64,000 nucleotides of DNA, taken from assembly GCF_007860075.1 (NCBI RefSeq), contig NZ_SJPP01000002.1, positions 248,001 through 312,000 on the forward strand, read 5' to 3'. Positions 37,795-47,290 of this stretch are shown here, piece after piece. The DNA comes from Symmachiella macrocystis. Lineage in GTDB: Bacteria > Planctomycetota > Planctomycetia > Planctomycetales > Planctomycetaceae. Each line of letters begins with the position of its first letter. Within the stretch, counting starts at the first letter, position 1. The notes under the pieces are model-generated. The model was not told where the DNA came from. It did no database searches and was given only the letters and a program-made list of their open reading frames with translations. The position numbers were made by a program, and so were the translations under genes.

Positions 37795-37831
37795 GTGACC
37801 GAACGCCCGTTTCCCAAGCAGAGGCAATCCC

Positions 37832-38989
37832 ATGTCGAACCGGATCCGTATCGAGGCGGTCGCAACGGAGGACCTGCCGCAATTTGCACGTTCCTACGCG
37901 GAGCAAGCCCACAGCCAGGTTATCAGCCCGATTACGTCCGCTCGCGCGGAAGCACAGGCTAAAAATCCCCTCGCGTCGCCCGGCGATGTCGGCTTGTTGG
38001 TCGCCTACTCGGGGGAGAAATGCGTTGGACATCTAGGAGTCATTCCGGGAGTGCTACGAACTGGTCAGGAACAGATTCCTATGATTTGGACCTACGGGCT
38101 ATTCGTCCAGCCGGAATATCGCACCAGCACAGCTGTGCTTCAACTCATGAAACGTTTGATATTGATGAAAAAGGATACGGTCATCACCGGTTTTAACGAA
38201 CCGTCCCGCCGGTTGTGTACCGCATTCGGTTTTCGTGATTTCGGCCGGCTGGAATTTCTGAAACTCGACTTGCGCAACCTGGACTTGGTGAGCGCCTTGA
38301 CCCGGAAATTTGGGCGGCTTACGGCCAAGATCACGGGCAGAAAACCTCGCTCCGAATTTTCACAATCACTGCTCTACGTCCCGATTCGCCGGACGGTTCT
38401 TGGCCGTTTGAGTTGCCGCGCAAGTAGCCAGCTTTCCACTGTGACGTCGCAAGAGGTCGAGCGCGTCCGCCCCCCCGTCTATGTCGAGTTGCCAAGTCCA
38501 ACCGCCGTATGTCGCGACGTTGAGACCGTCAATTGGATGTTGGATAATCCCTGGATCCCCGAGGCGAAAGCCCCGACTCACCCACCTTACGCCTTTTCGG
38601 ATGTGCGGAATTTGTCGCGGTTCATCGCCGTGGAACTGGAGAACGAACGGGGCGAGTGCACTGGATACGTCACTCTGCTTGTGACAGAAAAACGCGGGCG
38701 GCGTACTTTGAAGATGCTTGACGTGCGTGTTTTGGATCCGTCGCAGTACGAGGCCGTTTTGTGGTTGGCAATTCTCCACGCCAAGCGATTCGATGTCGAA
38801 CAACTTGTACTGCCGATGGAGATGGAACAGGCCGTCGGCGGAATCCGCGTGTTGGCAAGGACAGTGAGTCAAGGACAACGCTCGTATCAATGGCTGTCAA
38901 ATAGCGAGGACTCTCGAATGAGCCGAGCCATCGACGCTTCAGGGCCGCCATCATTCAGCTACGTGGATGGGGACTGCGCTTATGGTTGA
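37832..38989 (+). CDS. GNAT-family N-acetyltransferase
   Basis: 385 residues. The N-terminal ~150 residues have the GNAT pattern: VGLLVAYSGEKCVGHLGVIPGVL, IWTYGLFVQPEYRTSTAVLQLMKRL (acetyl-CoA loop region) and FNEPSRRLCTAFGF. The C-terminal ~200 residues form a second, diverged GNAT-like half (FIAVELENERGECTGYVTLLVTEKRGRR, LDVRVLDPSQYEAVLWLAI). It follows the carbamoyltransferase by 37 bp in the same direction. The substrate is probably an amino sugar or a carrier-bound amino acid (inferred). Confidence 0.8.
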   Translation: MSNRIRIEAVATEDLPQFARSYAEQAHSQVISPITSARAEAQAKNPLASPGDVGLLVAYSGEKCVGHLGVIPGVLRTGQEQIPMIWTYGLFVQPEYRTSTAVLQLMKRLILMKKDTVITGFNEPSRRLCTAFGFRDFGRLEFLKLDLRNLDLVSALTRKFGRLTAKITGRKPRSEFSQSLLYVPIRRTVLGRLSCRASSQLSTVTSQEVERVRPPVYVELPSPTAVCRDVETVNWMLDNPWIPEAKAPTHPPYAFSDVRNLSRFIAVELENERGECTGYVTLLVTEKRGRRTLKMLDVRVLDPSQYEAVLWLAILHAKRFDVEQLVLPMEMEQAVGGIRVLARTVSQGQRSYQWLSNSEDSRMSRAIDASGPPSFSYVDGDCAYG

Positions 38990-39128
38990 TCGCCACTTTC
39001 AAGATACGGTCACCGAATTGACGGATCGACTGGTTGCGGCGAGTCGCGATCAGGTTCGATTGCGTTCGGCTGATTCGATTTACAAAGAAAACGATGTCGC
39101 CGCGTCCTGTTGGAATGGGAGCCACTGA
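38982..39128 (+). CDS. 48-residue ORF bridging the acetyltransferase and deacetylase-like genes
   Basis: The ATG at 38982 overlaps the acetyltransferase stop by 8 bases (ATGGTTGA), and its own TGA (39126-39128) ends 4 bases before the ATG at 39133. It encodes MVDRHFQDTVTELTDRLVAA, then SRDQVRLRSADSIYKEND and VAASCWNGSH: an amphipathic helix then a polar tail. The spacing at both ends suggests translational coupling. No family is recognised. It would be missed by a usual length cut-off. Confidence 0.5.
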   Translation: MVDRHFQDTVTELTDRLVAASRDQVRLRSADSIYKENDVAASCWNGSH

Positions 39129-39132
39129 GCAA

Positions 39133-40359
39133 ATGTCACCTCACTGCTTAGACAGCGCGGGTAGAAAACTCGGTTTACTCGCCGTTCCACCTCCTTATCG
39201 GAGTTGGTTAACCATTTCCAACGACCCCGATTTCACGACCATTGAGCGCTGGCGGCAACTGCATCATTTGATTTGGGAAGAATTGCAGTTGCCGTTCGCC
39301 GACGCATTTTTTATCAGCAACCATAATGAAACGCTGCCGGAGCAAGTGAATGTGCGGGACTATCCCGAGATTCTCCAGGCACATCCCCATGATACGATGC
39401 ACACCTGGGGGGATTACCAGGATAGCCGATCACACCGCTTTTGTCGCGAGGATGCAGAACAGGGCTGTGAAATCCTCCAGCACCACAACATCGTTCCCCG
39501 CGTTTGGACGGACCACAGCAACTTCTCCGGTAACCTGATCCATCGTGCGAACCGTAAGGCGATCCCCTTGTCCGTAGATTCGTCGGGCCATGAGTATCCC
39601 AACTACGAGTATATGCTGGATTTGGTCCACGCGGTTGGCGTGAGATACATTTGGGACGGTAAACTCACAAAAACGATCGGCCAGGACCGACACGTGTCTC
39701 TACTGGAATGGTATGCAGCACGTTCATCAAACCGCTGGATATCACTCGCCCGCGCCGTGGCCGACGTGGTGGCGAAACCTTTGTGGAGAGTTGTGGACGC
39801 CAGGGCATTCGATTACGTGCCGGTCAACAACCGTCAGTACGAGCCGCACAGTTTTCCCGACGGACAAACGTTTTATCGTTTTGCCCGGTACGGGCAGTGG
39901 CCGCATGCCGACATCGATGGGCTTTCGACGGTTCTCGCCCGCGATTTCATCGACCGGCTGTTGACCATCGGCGGCACATGCGTCGTCTATACGCATCTGG
40001 GAAAGCCGCGGGCGGACCGCGTCGACGACCCGCAACACGTGCCTCCCTCCACGGTCAAAGCTCTTGAGTATTTAGCTCAGTTGTATCGACGGCAGGATCT
40101 CATGCTATCGGGAACGGCGCAGCTCTTAGACTATTTGGTGTTGCGCAATCATGTCGAGATTAGTAACCGCATCGATTTTCGTCCCGACGGTGTCCGATTC
40201 GAGACGTTAACCCCCGCGGACCTAGCCGGATTTTCATTCGGAGTCCATTCGGATTCAGGAGACTTCAAAGTATCTTGCCTCGGAGAACCGACCTCGTGCC
40301 GCATCGAGCAATTCGGTAAACGTATTTATTGCGTGACGTTCCCTGGCAAGGATGAGTAA
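39133..40359 (+). CDS. Polysaccharide-deacetylase-like (NodB-fold) protein
   Basis: 408 residues from ATG 39133 (GGGAG 11 bases upstream). Longer in-frame starts at 39094 and 39034 (TTG) would overlap the 48-residue ORF. SNDPDF gives the first Asp of the metal site; HPHDTMHTWGDYQDSRSHRF supplies the His-rich region, and HNIVPRVWTDHSNFSG and YTHLGKP look like further barrel strands. The canonical NodB H-x4-H is not clean, so hydrolase activity is uncertain. It closes the plus-strand operon of the glycan/small-molecule island. Confidence 0.7.
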   Translation: MSPHCLDSAGRKLGLLAVPPPYRSWLTISNDPDFTTIERWRQLHHLIWEELQLPFADAFFISNHNETLPEQVNVRDYPEILQAHPHDTMHTWGDYQDSRSHRFCREDAEQGCEILQHHNIVPRVWTDHSNFSGNLIHRANRKAIPLSVDSSGHEYPNYEYMLDLVHAVGVRYIWDGKLTKTIGQDRHVSLLEWYAARSSNRWISLARAVADVVAKPLWRVVDARAFDYVPVNNRQYEPHSFPDGQTFYRFARYGQWPHADIDGLSTVLARDFIDRLLTIGGTCVVYTHLGKPRADRVDDPQHVPPSTVKALEYLAQLYRRQDLMLSGTAQLLDYLVLRNHVEISNRIDFRPDGVRFETLTPADLAGFSFGVHSDSGDFKVSCLGEPTSCRIEQFGKRIYCVTFPGKDE

Positions 40360-40781
40360 AACGAGACTTGGAACGCATTGATCACCCAGGCGATTGACGA
40401 ACGGTGCCTGCGACAGAACTGCAGAGGATAAGTCACCGTTATTCCGACGAAGTTCTTGAGATTCAGATGGCAAGCGACATGATAACTGCGCGTCTGTGAG
40501 GCGACGGCTCTCCGCCGACTGACGCAGCCCGCCTTTTCAATTCGAGATGTCGAAGTTTTGAATTCATATTGTCACAACGACGACGGCCTGATATTCCGAC
40601 CGACCCGCGCAACTCAACTTAACCCCCGTTTGAAAAACTGATCCACTGATACGAACGTGTTGGGAGGTAGAAAATCTAAGTTGGAAACAGTAAGGGATCC
40701 AGTTTTTTTTTGTCGCGTTAGGTTCAAGGCAAGTTTAACATAAAAATGGTTAACATTCTGTTTTAAAACGGGATCATACTC
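40360..40781. other. 422-bp gap, nothing recognised
   Basis: Both strands have frequent stops and no family resemblance. The last 100 bp before 40782 is AT-rich and may hold the promoter of the small zinc-binding protein. Confidence 0.5.
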
Positions 40782-40967
40782 ATGACTACTTGCCCGCGCT
40801 GCCACAAACCCTTGGACGGAGAAACTCGTAAATCGGTCCACGATGACCAAACTCTAATTTGCGTCAGTTGCTACGAGAGCGAGTGCTTGGAACAAAACCA
40901 CGATTTGCCCGCATGGCGTGGAAGGGATTATTGGACTAACGCGTGTTGCATCATTCGGCAACAGTAA
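40782..40967 (+). CDS. Small zinc-ribbon-like protein
   Basis: 61 residues: MTTCPRCHKPLDGETRK, then TLICVSCYESEC and WTNACCIIRQQ. CPRC and CVSC make a four-cysteine zinc site. No strong ribosome-binding site is seen. Short orphan zinc-ribbon proteins are common, and no function can be assigned. Confidence 0.45.
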   Translation: MTTCPRCHKPLDGETRKSVHDDQTLICVSCYESECLEQNHDLPAWRGRDYWTNACCIIRQQ

Positions 40968-41169
40968 TTCCGACGCCACTTGGGCTTATGAAACCTGAGC
41001 TCCTCGGAGTTCAAACAGTGATGTGGCCCCCATTTCCTAAACCACTTTTCAACCAAGTTAAGCGATCTTTGAACTGCTCCATAACACCTTCCGCTGGCCC
41101 CGTTCGTTGAGCTTCTGCAGAGGTGCGAAATGGCTTTCGCTTTGCTCCGCCCTCAATCGCTCCCAAAGA

Positions 41170-41640
41170 ACACTTCCGCCGGCGTGCGTCTATCTAACAC
41201 ACTGTGCAATCACTCACGCGTGAAAATCTGAAGTAACGCGACATCGCCTTTTCCACTTCGGGCACGCAGTCGTAGCTCTTCAGGTAAGTCTCCTCGTATT
41301 TCATGCTCCACCACAATCGTTCCACCAGCACGTTGTCTAGCGCCCGCCCCTTGCCATCCATACTCACCCAAATCCCGGACGGCTCCAAGCGACTGGTAAA
41401 ACTCGTCGATGTGAATTATTCGCCTTGGTTGGAATTTGAAATTTTCGGCGTGCTTTGCAGCAACGCCTCTTCCAAATTGTTGAGGCAAAACGTGCTGTCC
41501 AACCTGCTCGACAACTGCCAGCTCACCATATACCGACTGAACCAATCCAGCACCGCTAGTTAACTATAAAAAAACTACACCATCGGAATGTACGTAATAT
41601 CGGATAGCCGAACTTCCTCTCCAGCGTTCGCATGTTAACA
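41170..41640 (-). pseudogene. IS3-family transposase OrfB remnant with stops
   Basis: Reverse frames give TDITYIPM, VLDWFSRYMVSWQLSSRLD, FCLNNLEEALLQSTPKI, then GIWVSMDGKGRALDNVLVERLWWSMKYEETYLKSYDCV. These are successive blocks of the IS3 OrfB DDE domain (WxTDITYI, VxDWFSRY, SMDGxGRAxDNxxVERLWRSxKYEEVYL). In-frame stops and frameshifts interrupt it. It may be the partner of the OrfA remnant at 31873. Confidence 0.8.
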
Positions 41641-41821
41641 CTCGGCGACCGCAATTACTTGCATGTCAGTGGGGCTTGGGCGTCCTAAGTTAAAGTGATT
41701 GCTCGTAGGCTAATCGGTCCATCCGCACCAACGAACGGCCGGTTAATGGGCCTTTGTATGCAAATATCGATTTGGCAACATCGTGCCGGTATGCGACCCG
41801 GCAATAACGTGTTAGAGCAAC

Positions 41822-42829
41822 TTATGGTGCAGGCGGTAGCACGTCCCGCAAGACATTTTTAGAAAACCAACGCGAAAACACTTTGGCGCCGTCTTGGTTT
41901 AAATGGGTGACGTTCCAGAAATATTTTTGTGAACCCCCCTCGACATTGAGACAGTCAACAACATGGCAATTCTCGGTTTTGCAGATCGTTTCGAGGGCGC
42001 GCCGAAATTCAGTCACTTCGGGAATCGCATCAACATTTTGAATGGGAGGAATCACGATTACCAATTGGAAATTTCGCTCGGAGGATAGTTCGACCAATTC
42101 CCGCAAGACATCGAGTCGATTTTCTGAAAGGCGCAATTCATCTCGATGCCCGCCTAGCTCGGACTTTTCTTCATGTCCGTCAAGAGGATAAAAACCTTTG
42201 CGCGGGGGTGGCCCGGGTTGCTTGCCCGAGAACCAAAGTTTCTGCCATCGCAAAGCTGGACGAATTCGGGTCATCCACAAGAAGTCTTGAATGAGTGTGC
42301 CCTCTCGTTGACGACGACAATAAGCGGAGTGGAGAATGTTGGCTTCAAACCGGTGGACCGTTGCGTCATCCGCAAAAGCACTGGGAGAAAACGAGGCGAC
42401 GACGACGCTTGGAACCCGCTGTCCGTCGCGGAGCATCGGAATCGTCGAAGACTGGAACGCCATCGGAAAATTCGCCGGCCACCCCAGATTGTACACTTCA
42501 TAGCCCGGCGCGATTTGCGACTCGAGTTCGACGGGGTCAAAATCCCGCGCCGCCGTCGAATCGCCAACGACGAGTATATCGGGCATGTGCACATCATCTG
42601 CAGTGGAGGATTCGCAGACATCGCGGTACCATCGGAATTTCACTGCAGCTTCGGGGTTCCAATACTCCCACAATGTCCCCACCGGTTTGAGGGCTACCCG
42701 CGAGGCCGCTTCACCTGCCACCAGTAACAAACCGGCGACGATGACGACGCGCAGCAAGATTACAGTATCCTGGTCCCAGAGTTTGGACCAGCTAGAACTG
42801 AAAATAGATGAAGGGAACTTGATCATCAA
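41822..42829 (-). CDS. Membrane-anchored SGNH-type hydrolase/acyltransferase partner of the MBOAT protein
   Basis: 335 residues. One N-terminal membrane helix (about 23-42, VILLRVVIVAGLLLVAGEAA), then ILVVGDSTAARDFDP with Ser of the GDS nucleophile motif, and near the C-terminus NVTHLNQDGAKVFSRWF with the His (and nearby acid) of the SGNH triad. It resembles AlgX/AlgJ and DltD, which complete O-acyl transfer outside the membrane. Its start overlaps the end of the MBOAT gene by 38 bp, indicating co-translation. Confidence 0.8.
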   Translation of the reverse strand: MMIKFPSSIFSSSWSKLWDQDTVILLRVVIVAGLLLVAGEAASRVALKPVGTLWEYWNPEAAVKFRWYRDVCESSTADDVHMPDILVVGDSTAARDFDPVELESQIAPGYEVYNLGWPANFPMAFQSSTIPMLRDGQRVPSVVVASFSPSAFADDATVHRFEANILHSAYCRRQREGTLIQDFLWMTRIRPALRWQKLWFSGKQPGPPPRKGFYPLDGHEEKSELGGHRDELRLSENRLDVLRELVELSSERNFQLVIVIPPIQNVDAIPEVTEFRRALETICKTENCHVVDCLNVEGGSQKYFWNVTHLNQDGAKVFSRWFSKNVLRDVLPPAP

Positions 42830-44219
42830 TTCCGCCGAATGCGAGTGTTAGGGCGATCAGCAGCGCGACGAATGCGCCCTGTAAGATTGTGGGCAGCCGC
42901 AGAAACACCACGTGGTCGTTCGACGCCCGTTGACAAATGTCAATCGCCGCCAACGTAACTATCAATATCAACAGGCGCTTGCTCATCCAAGAGATTTCAT
43001 TGATTTCAGCATTGTGGCGACCGGCGAAAATTCCTTCTAAAAAATGCAGGGCATCGGGGAGATTTTGAGCGCGAAAGGCAATCCAAGCCAGACAGACGAG
43101 GTGAAATACGACGAACATCTTCACAATCATCCACCAAGAATTTCTCCAGGTCCACTCGGAAATTGGCGGCCGTGAACCATGTTTCAGTCGGTCCACCGAC
43201 AAATACATCCCGTGCAAGGCCCCCCACACGATGAAATTCCAACTAGCGCCGTGCCATAAGCCGCCCAACAACATAGTGATTGACAAATTTCGATAGGTGA
43301 TCAAGGTTCCATGCCGATTCCCTCCCAAAGGGATATAGAGGTAGTCTCGCAACCAAGTTGAAAGTGAAATATGCCAACGCCGCCAAAACTCTGTGATTGA
43401 CGTAGAAAAGTAAGGCTGGGCGAAATTCACCATCAATCGCACGCCTAACAAACGGCTCACACCCCGTGCAATATCGGTATACCCAGAGAAATCGCAATAA
43501 ATCTGGATCGCAAACAGATACAAGCTAAACAATAGGTCCGCAGATGTGGCTTGATCGGGATAAGTAAACCTCGTGTCTACAAGAGGCGCCAGGGTATCGG
43601 CGACCCCCACTTTTTTGAAATATCCCAAAACGATCAGCATCAAGCCTTCGCGCAAACAGCGGCCAGTAATCGTTCGTTTTTGGCTCAGTTGCGGCAACAA
43701 GCTTGAGGCGCGTTCGATAGGACCGGCGACCAATTGCGGAAAGTACGATACGAAAAGCGCGAACGTCGCAATACTATCGCACGGTTTGTCCAATCCGCGA
43801 TAGATGTCGATGGTGTACGACATCGTCTGAAACGTATAGAAGGAAATTCCTACAGGAAGCAAGATATTCAGCATAGGCACGTTGGCGCGAATACCTAATG
43901 ACGCCAAGAGCGCTATGAGGGAACTTACGAAAAATCCGTAGTATTTGAAGAAGCCCAGAATGGAAAGATTGGTGACAATGCTAACCAGCAGCAAGTGTTT
44001 GCGCGTGCGGGGATTCGTGGATTGATAGATCCACCGTCCGCAGAAATAATCGACGACCGTCGAGATTCCTAAAAGACCCAAAAAACGATAATCCCACGAA
44101 CCGTAAAAAAACCAGCTTGCCGCGAGCAACCACAGGTTTTGCGCACGCAAGTTCAAGCAATAATAGACCGCCAAAACAATCGGCAGGAAAATCAGAAATG
44201 CGTAGGAGTTGAAGAGCAT
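42792..44219 (-). CDS. MBOAT O-acyltransferase, AlgI family
   Basis: 475 residues, about 11 membrane helices. It starts MLFNSYAFLIFLPIVLAVYY as in AlgI-like proteins. The catalytic region has FWRRWHISLSTWLRDYLYIPLGG and GGLWHGASWNFIVWG with the essential His. It moves an acyl group across the membrane for O-acylation of a surface glycan, together with the SGNH protein encoded downstream. It closely follows the AlgI pattern rather than DltB. Confidence 0.93.
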   Translation of the reverse strand: MLFNSYAFLIFLPIVLAVYYCLNLRAQNLWLLAASWFFYGSWDYRFLGLLGISTVVDYFCGRWIYQSTNPRTRKHLLLVSIVTNLSILGFFKYYGFFVSSLIALLASLGIRANVPMLNILLPVGISFYTFQTMSYTIDIYRGLDKPCDSIATFALFVSYFPQLVAGPIERASSLLPQLSQKRTITGRCLREGLMLIVLGYFKKVGVADTLAPLVDTRFTYPDQATSADLLFSLYLFAIQIYCDFSGYTDIARGVSRLLGVRLMVNFAQPYFSTSITEFWRRWHISLSTWLRDYLYIPLGGNRHGTLITYRNLSITMLLGGLWHGASWNFIVWGALHGMYLSVDRLKHGSRPPISEWTWRNSWWMIVKMFVVFHLVCLAWIAFRAQNLPDALHFLEGIFAGRHNAEINEISWMSKRLLILIVTLAAIDICQRASNDHVVFLRLPTILQGAFVALLIALTLAFGGIDDQVPFIYFQF

Positions 44220-45842
44220 GAGATAACGGCGAACAAGTTCGGAGGTGGAACTGCACTGATTTCAAATAATGAACAGCATTGAGCGTCTTGCCAAATGCAC
44301 CTCCATCTAAAGAGATGGTCAGGCGGCTCGCTCGGGCAAATTCATGAATTGGTAGACTGGCCCTTAGAATGGAAAATGACTAGCCAGCGTATTGTTACTC
44401 ACCACCACCTCATTTGCTTCGTTAATTTGAAAGACGACTCTTTCGTGGCACGTTCATGGCTGAACTCCGAACTGCAGCCTATTGTCAATCTTCGGATTGC
44501 TCCAGCCTCAGACAGTTCATTGAGCCGCTGATAGAACTGGTATTAGCCCATACAGTCAATCTGATCCAGACCGTAGTCGGGAATCATGAATTGGCTTCGT
44601 CATTTATCCATTTCATTTTGTACAATGAATGTGAATAGAGCGGTTATCAATTACAGGCTGCAAAAAATTCATTGTAGCGTCGTGGGACATCTCCATCCAG
44701 GGTTTCGCGCAACGGCATGTCCCACCGCCGTCTGACTGGGAAATTGCTAATTCGCTTCCAAATCCCTCGCCGCACTTCCTACTCCATGCTTCGTGGCAAC
44801 CGGCCAAATCAGCTTTTCGTGAGTCGGATCGCAACCCGCAACCGTCTGAGGCAGAAACAATATTTCTTCCTGAATCTCCGGCACCAGATGCAGCGGATTC
44901 ATGATCTGCGTTATTCGTAGTTGCGACTCGTGCAGCAGCCAGCATTTCTGCCTGATCAGTCATATCGCCGTGGCAGATCATCTGAACACAATGATTGGCC
45001 GACGCTTTTAGACGGGATTTGCGGGGGCGGTAGCAATACGATTCTCTGCGGTGCTCACAATGACAATATCCATGTCGGCGGCGGTTTCACGTACATCTCC
45101 ACTTTCGCCGGATACTATTTCATCGTGGCCTACGGCACCAACTACATCGACTCCGGCCTGGGGAACGATTTTGTGTATGGCTTCAATCTACTGGACGACG
45201 AGGAAGACCTATTCGATCTGCTGGCCAGAACCCAATAACCCAGCGTTTTGGGGTCAAAATAATACCGGGAATGAAATGCCATTTTGGGGGGGAGGCAATG
45301 GGTGATCGCATCCCATTCGGCAAGATTTAACGTGTTGCGTCGGAGGCACGACAGGCCCTGGAACTGGGCGGCGACCGCAACGTTATTGCAATTGACCTGC
45401 ACCTAATCGACCGCGTGTGACATGTGTTAGAGCATCGGACCTATTCAACTTAGCACAAAACGTATTTTTACGCCCACGCGCGGCGTGGCGATTTTTGTGC
45501 CGTCTGCCCCCGTATTGAAAATCTTGATCACAGTCGCCGTGTTCTCTGAGGTATTCGCCCTGCGCCTCCACGCACCGGGCGCGAGTGGCGGCGATTCTGG
45601 ACACATTGCTTCAATTGAGTATGTCACTGCCTCCGTGCCGTCCTGGCCCGCGGTCAGGCCGGGCAGGAGTATTCCCTAAATTCTCGCCAAAAGGCATCGC
45701 GCCACCATGTTGTTTTTCCGGGTGGAGCTGATCATGTGGCTGACGCTCAATCAAGTTGGCGTAATACCCCTTCCCGATTGGCGGAATAAACAAATAACGG
45801 TCCTGGCCTTGCTTTCGGTTGCGGGACAGTCGGAATATGTTG
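44220..45842. other. 1.6-kb gene-poor stretch with exported-protein debris
   Basis: Apart from the RTX-like remnant (44990-45238) no coding sequence is recognised. Short frames at 44613-44981 and 45383-45604 (reverse) show no family resemblance. The stretch separates the glycan island from the integrative elements. Confidence 0.5.
44990..45238 (+). pseudogene. RTX-like calcium-binding protein 3'-end remnant
   Basis: The plus frame reads GGGSNTILCGAHNDNIHVGGG, then GTNYIDSGLGNDFVYGFNLLDDEEDLFDLLARTQ and stop. The GGxGxDxxxGG nonapeptide pattern is eroded but visible twice. There is no convincing start. Its last 50 bp resemble 29970-30020. Confidence 0.5.
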
Positions 45843-46580
45843 TCAAAGATCAGTGTTGTTGGAGGGCCATTTTCCGATCTTGGGAATTCCGGTGGTCAGG
45901 CCGCCAAATGGTGCATTAAAACGCCGGTTGCCGATTCCGAGTGGTATTTGTCGCGCCGACGTGCTAGCGTTGATTCTGACGTCGAATCCTCGCTGTTTTA
46001 TCGAAGAGCTCACATTGAAAAGTTGGACATGCTTAGCCAGTTCCCGGCGACGCTCATCACTGATCTGCGTTCGGCGGTGGGGCTTCACGATCTCGGCCAC
46101 CGCCTCGAAGTGCTCTGCCTGGAAAAGCAGCCAGATTTCGCCTTCACCCTCTTGGTGGACTTGGCAACAGCCTGATTCCTTCAACTGCCGGGCAATACTA
46201 GGATGGTTCCGTAATTCGATCACCAGTAAATCGCCACCCTGCGGGTAGATCTCGCCGAAGCGGCACTTTAAGACCTGCAATATGGGGTCGATCTTGTCGC
46301 GCTGCCGGCCGTGCGGATCGATTACGGGGTCAAACGTCACTCGGTATCTCTCGCCATATTGTTCCATCAAACCCACACAGTCACTCATGGTCTTAACCTT
46401 GGTTAACCTTTCTGGTTCGCTCGCGTTTCGCCACCGGGGGTTTCCAATGGGAGGATTCAAATTCACATTGCGGGCGGCCGGTGCGGCGTGAGAACTTCTC
46501 AGCTTCGGTCCATTGGGCTTGGATTTGCTCGCACATTTTTTGATTTCTGCGAGTGTCGGTTCGTGCGCCATCTCTGGCAT
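45843..46580 (-). CDS. Integrative-element protein of unknown function (element A), possibly frameshifted
   Basis: 245 residues. The middle (about 75-165: GERYRVTFDPVIDPHGRQRDKIDPILQVLKCRFGEIYPQGGDLLVIELRNHPSIARQLKE) is protein-like and has the look of conserved proteins carried by planctomycete integrative elements. The last ~60 residues are low quality, suggesting a frameshift near 46020. It lies 1.2 kb to the left of the integrase 1 gene on the same strand. Confidence 0.45.
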   Translation of the reverse strand: MPEMAHEPTLAEIKKCASKSKPNGPKLRSSHAAPAARNVNLNPPIGNPRWRNASEPERLTKVKTMSDCVGLMEQYGERYRVTFDPVIDPHGRQRDKIDPILQVLKCRFGEIYPQGGDLLVIELRNHPSIARQLKESGCCQVHQEGEGEIWLLFQAEHFEAVAEIVKPHRRTQISDERRRELAKHVQLFNVSSSIKQRGFDVRINASTSARQIPLGIGNRRFNAPFGGLTTGIPKIGKWPSNNTDL

Positions 46581-46613
46581 CTGTCTTCCCCTATTGCGTG
46601 GTTGGGTTTAATC

Positions 46614-47040
46614 TCACCGGTGCACACACACTAGGGTCGGCCATTTTCGGTCGGCCTTTTTTTCTGGCAAGGCCTTATTACAACTGACTTGCATTAACGC
46701 CGATTTCTTGGAGTTGTCGCTCGTGGTCGATGATCCGTTCGATTTCGACCACTGCCAGCCCGCCTGAGACGTATCCAACCAACACGCCGAGTTTTCACCT
46801 GGCAACGACTTTCGCGGCTTCTCTCCGCCCTGATAGGCTGGTTTGTTGAGCACTCCTTTCGGCGGACGTTTGGTTTTCGAGTCGATCGGCAGATAAGTGA
46901 ACTTGTCCGTCCAGTGTGTTATTGATATCACCCGTGTATCCCTTTGCAGGGAATGTGAACACTTGGCCCGGTGAGAGATTTCCACTTCCCTCTTGCCGGG
47001 CCTTTTCGTGCGCTTTCAATGTTTTGTAAAAAATGAGCAT
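46614..47040 (-). pseudogene. Decayed coding stretch inside element A
   Basis: Reverse frames carry protein-like pieces in more than one phase: KTLKAHEKARQEGSGNLSPG (to 46795), then in another phase LGVLVGYVSGGLAVVEIERI followed by IDHERQLQEIGVNASQL ending at 46676. The phase changes suggest a frameshifted former gene; no family can be assigned. Confidence 0.35.
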
Positions 47041-47089
47041 TTTGGATTTTGGGATTTAGCATGCTTTTTCTTTGCGGTTCATGGACTCA

Positions 47090-47257
47090 TTAAGCCTCTC
47101 CGTGAAAGTGCTTGTTGCCGCGGTTGATCCGGCTCCACCGCCAAACAGTCTGCGCCGACGGCTTGCCGAGGATCGTCTTGCAGATTTTTGAAATCGGCTC
47201 AGTGTCTTCACCGAACGGGTCAATCATCACATCACGAGAAGTAGAAACGGTCGTCAT
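47090..47257 (-). CDS. Short DUF1580-like protein of element A, too short for usual cut-offs
   Basis: 55 residues: MTTVSTSRDVMIDPFGEDTE, PISKICKTILGKPSAQTVWR, WSRINRGNKHFHGEA. The order IDPF - 'I..I...L...PS..T.WRW' matches the first two thirds of the DUF1580 protein at 57528. It stops before the usual C-terminal 'EAV.VFL' segment, so it is truncated. It lies between the integrase and the rest of element A, as in element B. Confidence 0.5.
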   Translation of the reverse strand: MTTVSTSRDVMIDPFGEDTEPISKICKTILGKPSAQTVWRWSRINRGNKHFHGEA

Positions 47258-47290
47258 CAATCAAGCTCCTAAAATGCAAAGACGAAAAAA

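Noticed and set aside
41194-41388. An intact 64-residue gene
   Set aside because: It is one piece of an IS3 OrfB with stops on both sides; neighbouring frames continue the same protein.
32192-44219. A true dlt operon
   Set aside because: The MBOAT is AlgI-like rather than DltB-like and lies on the opposite strand from the adenylation/carrier pair, so dlt gene symbols are not used; only the analogy is reported.
46640-46665. Terminator at the ggtcggcc repeats
   Set aside because: The two copies are direct, not inverted, so they cannot pair to form the hairpin.
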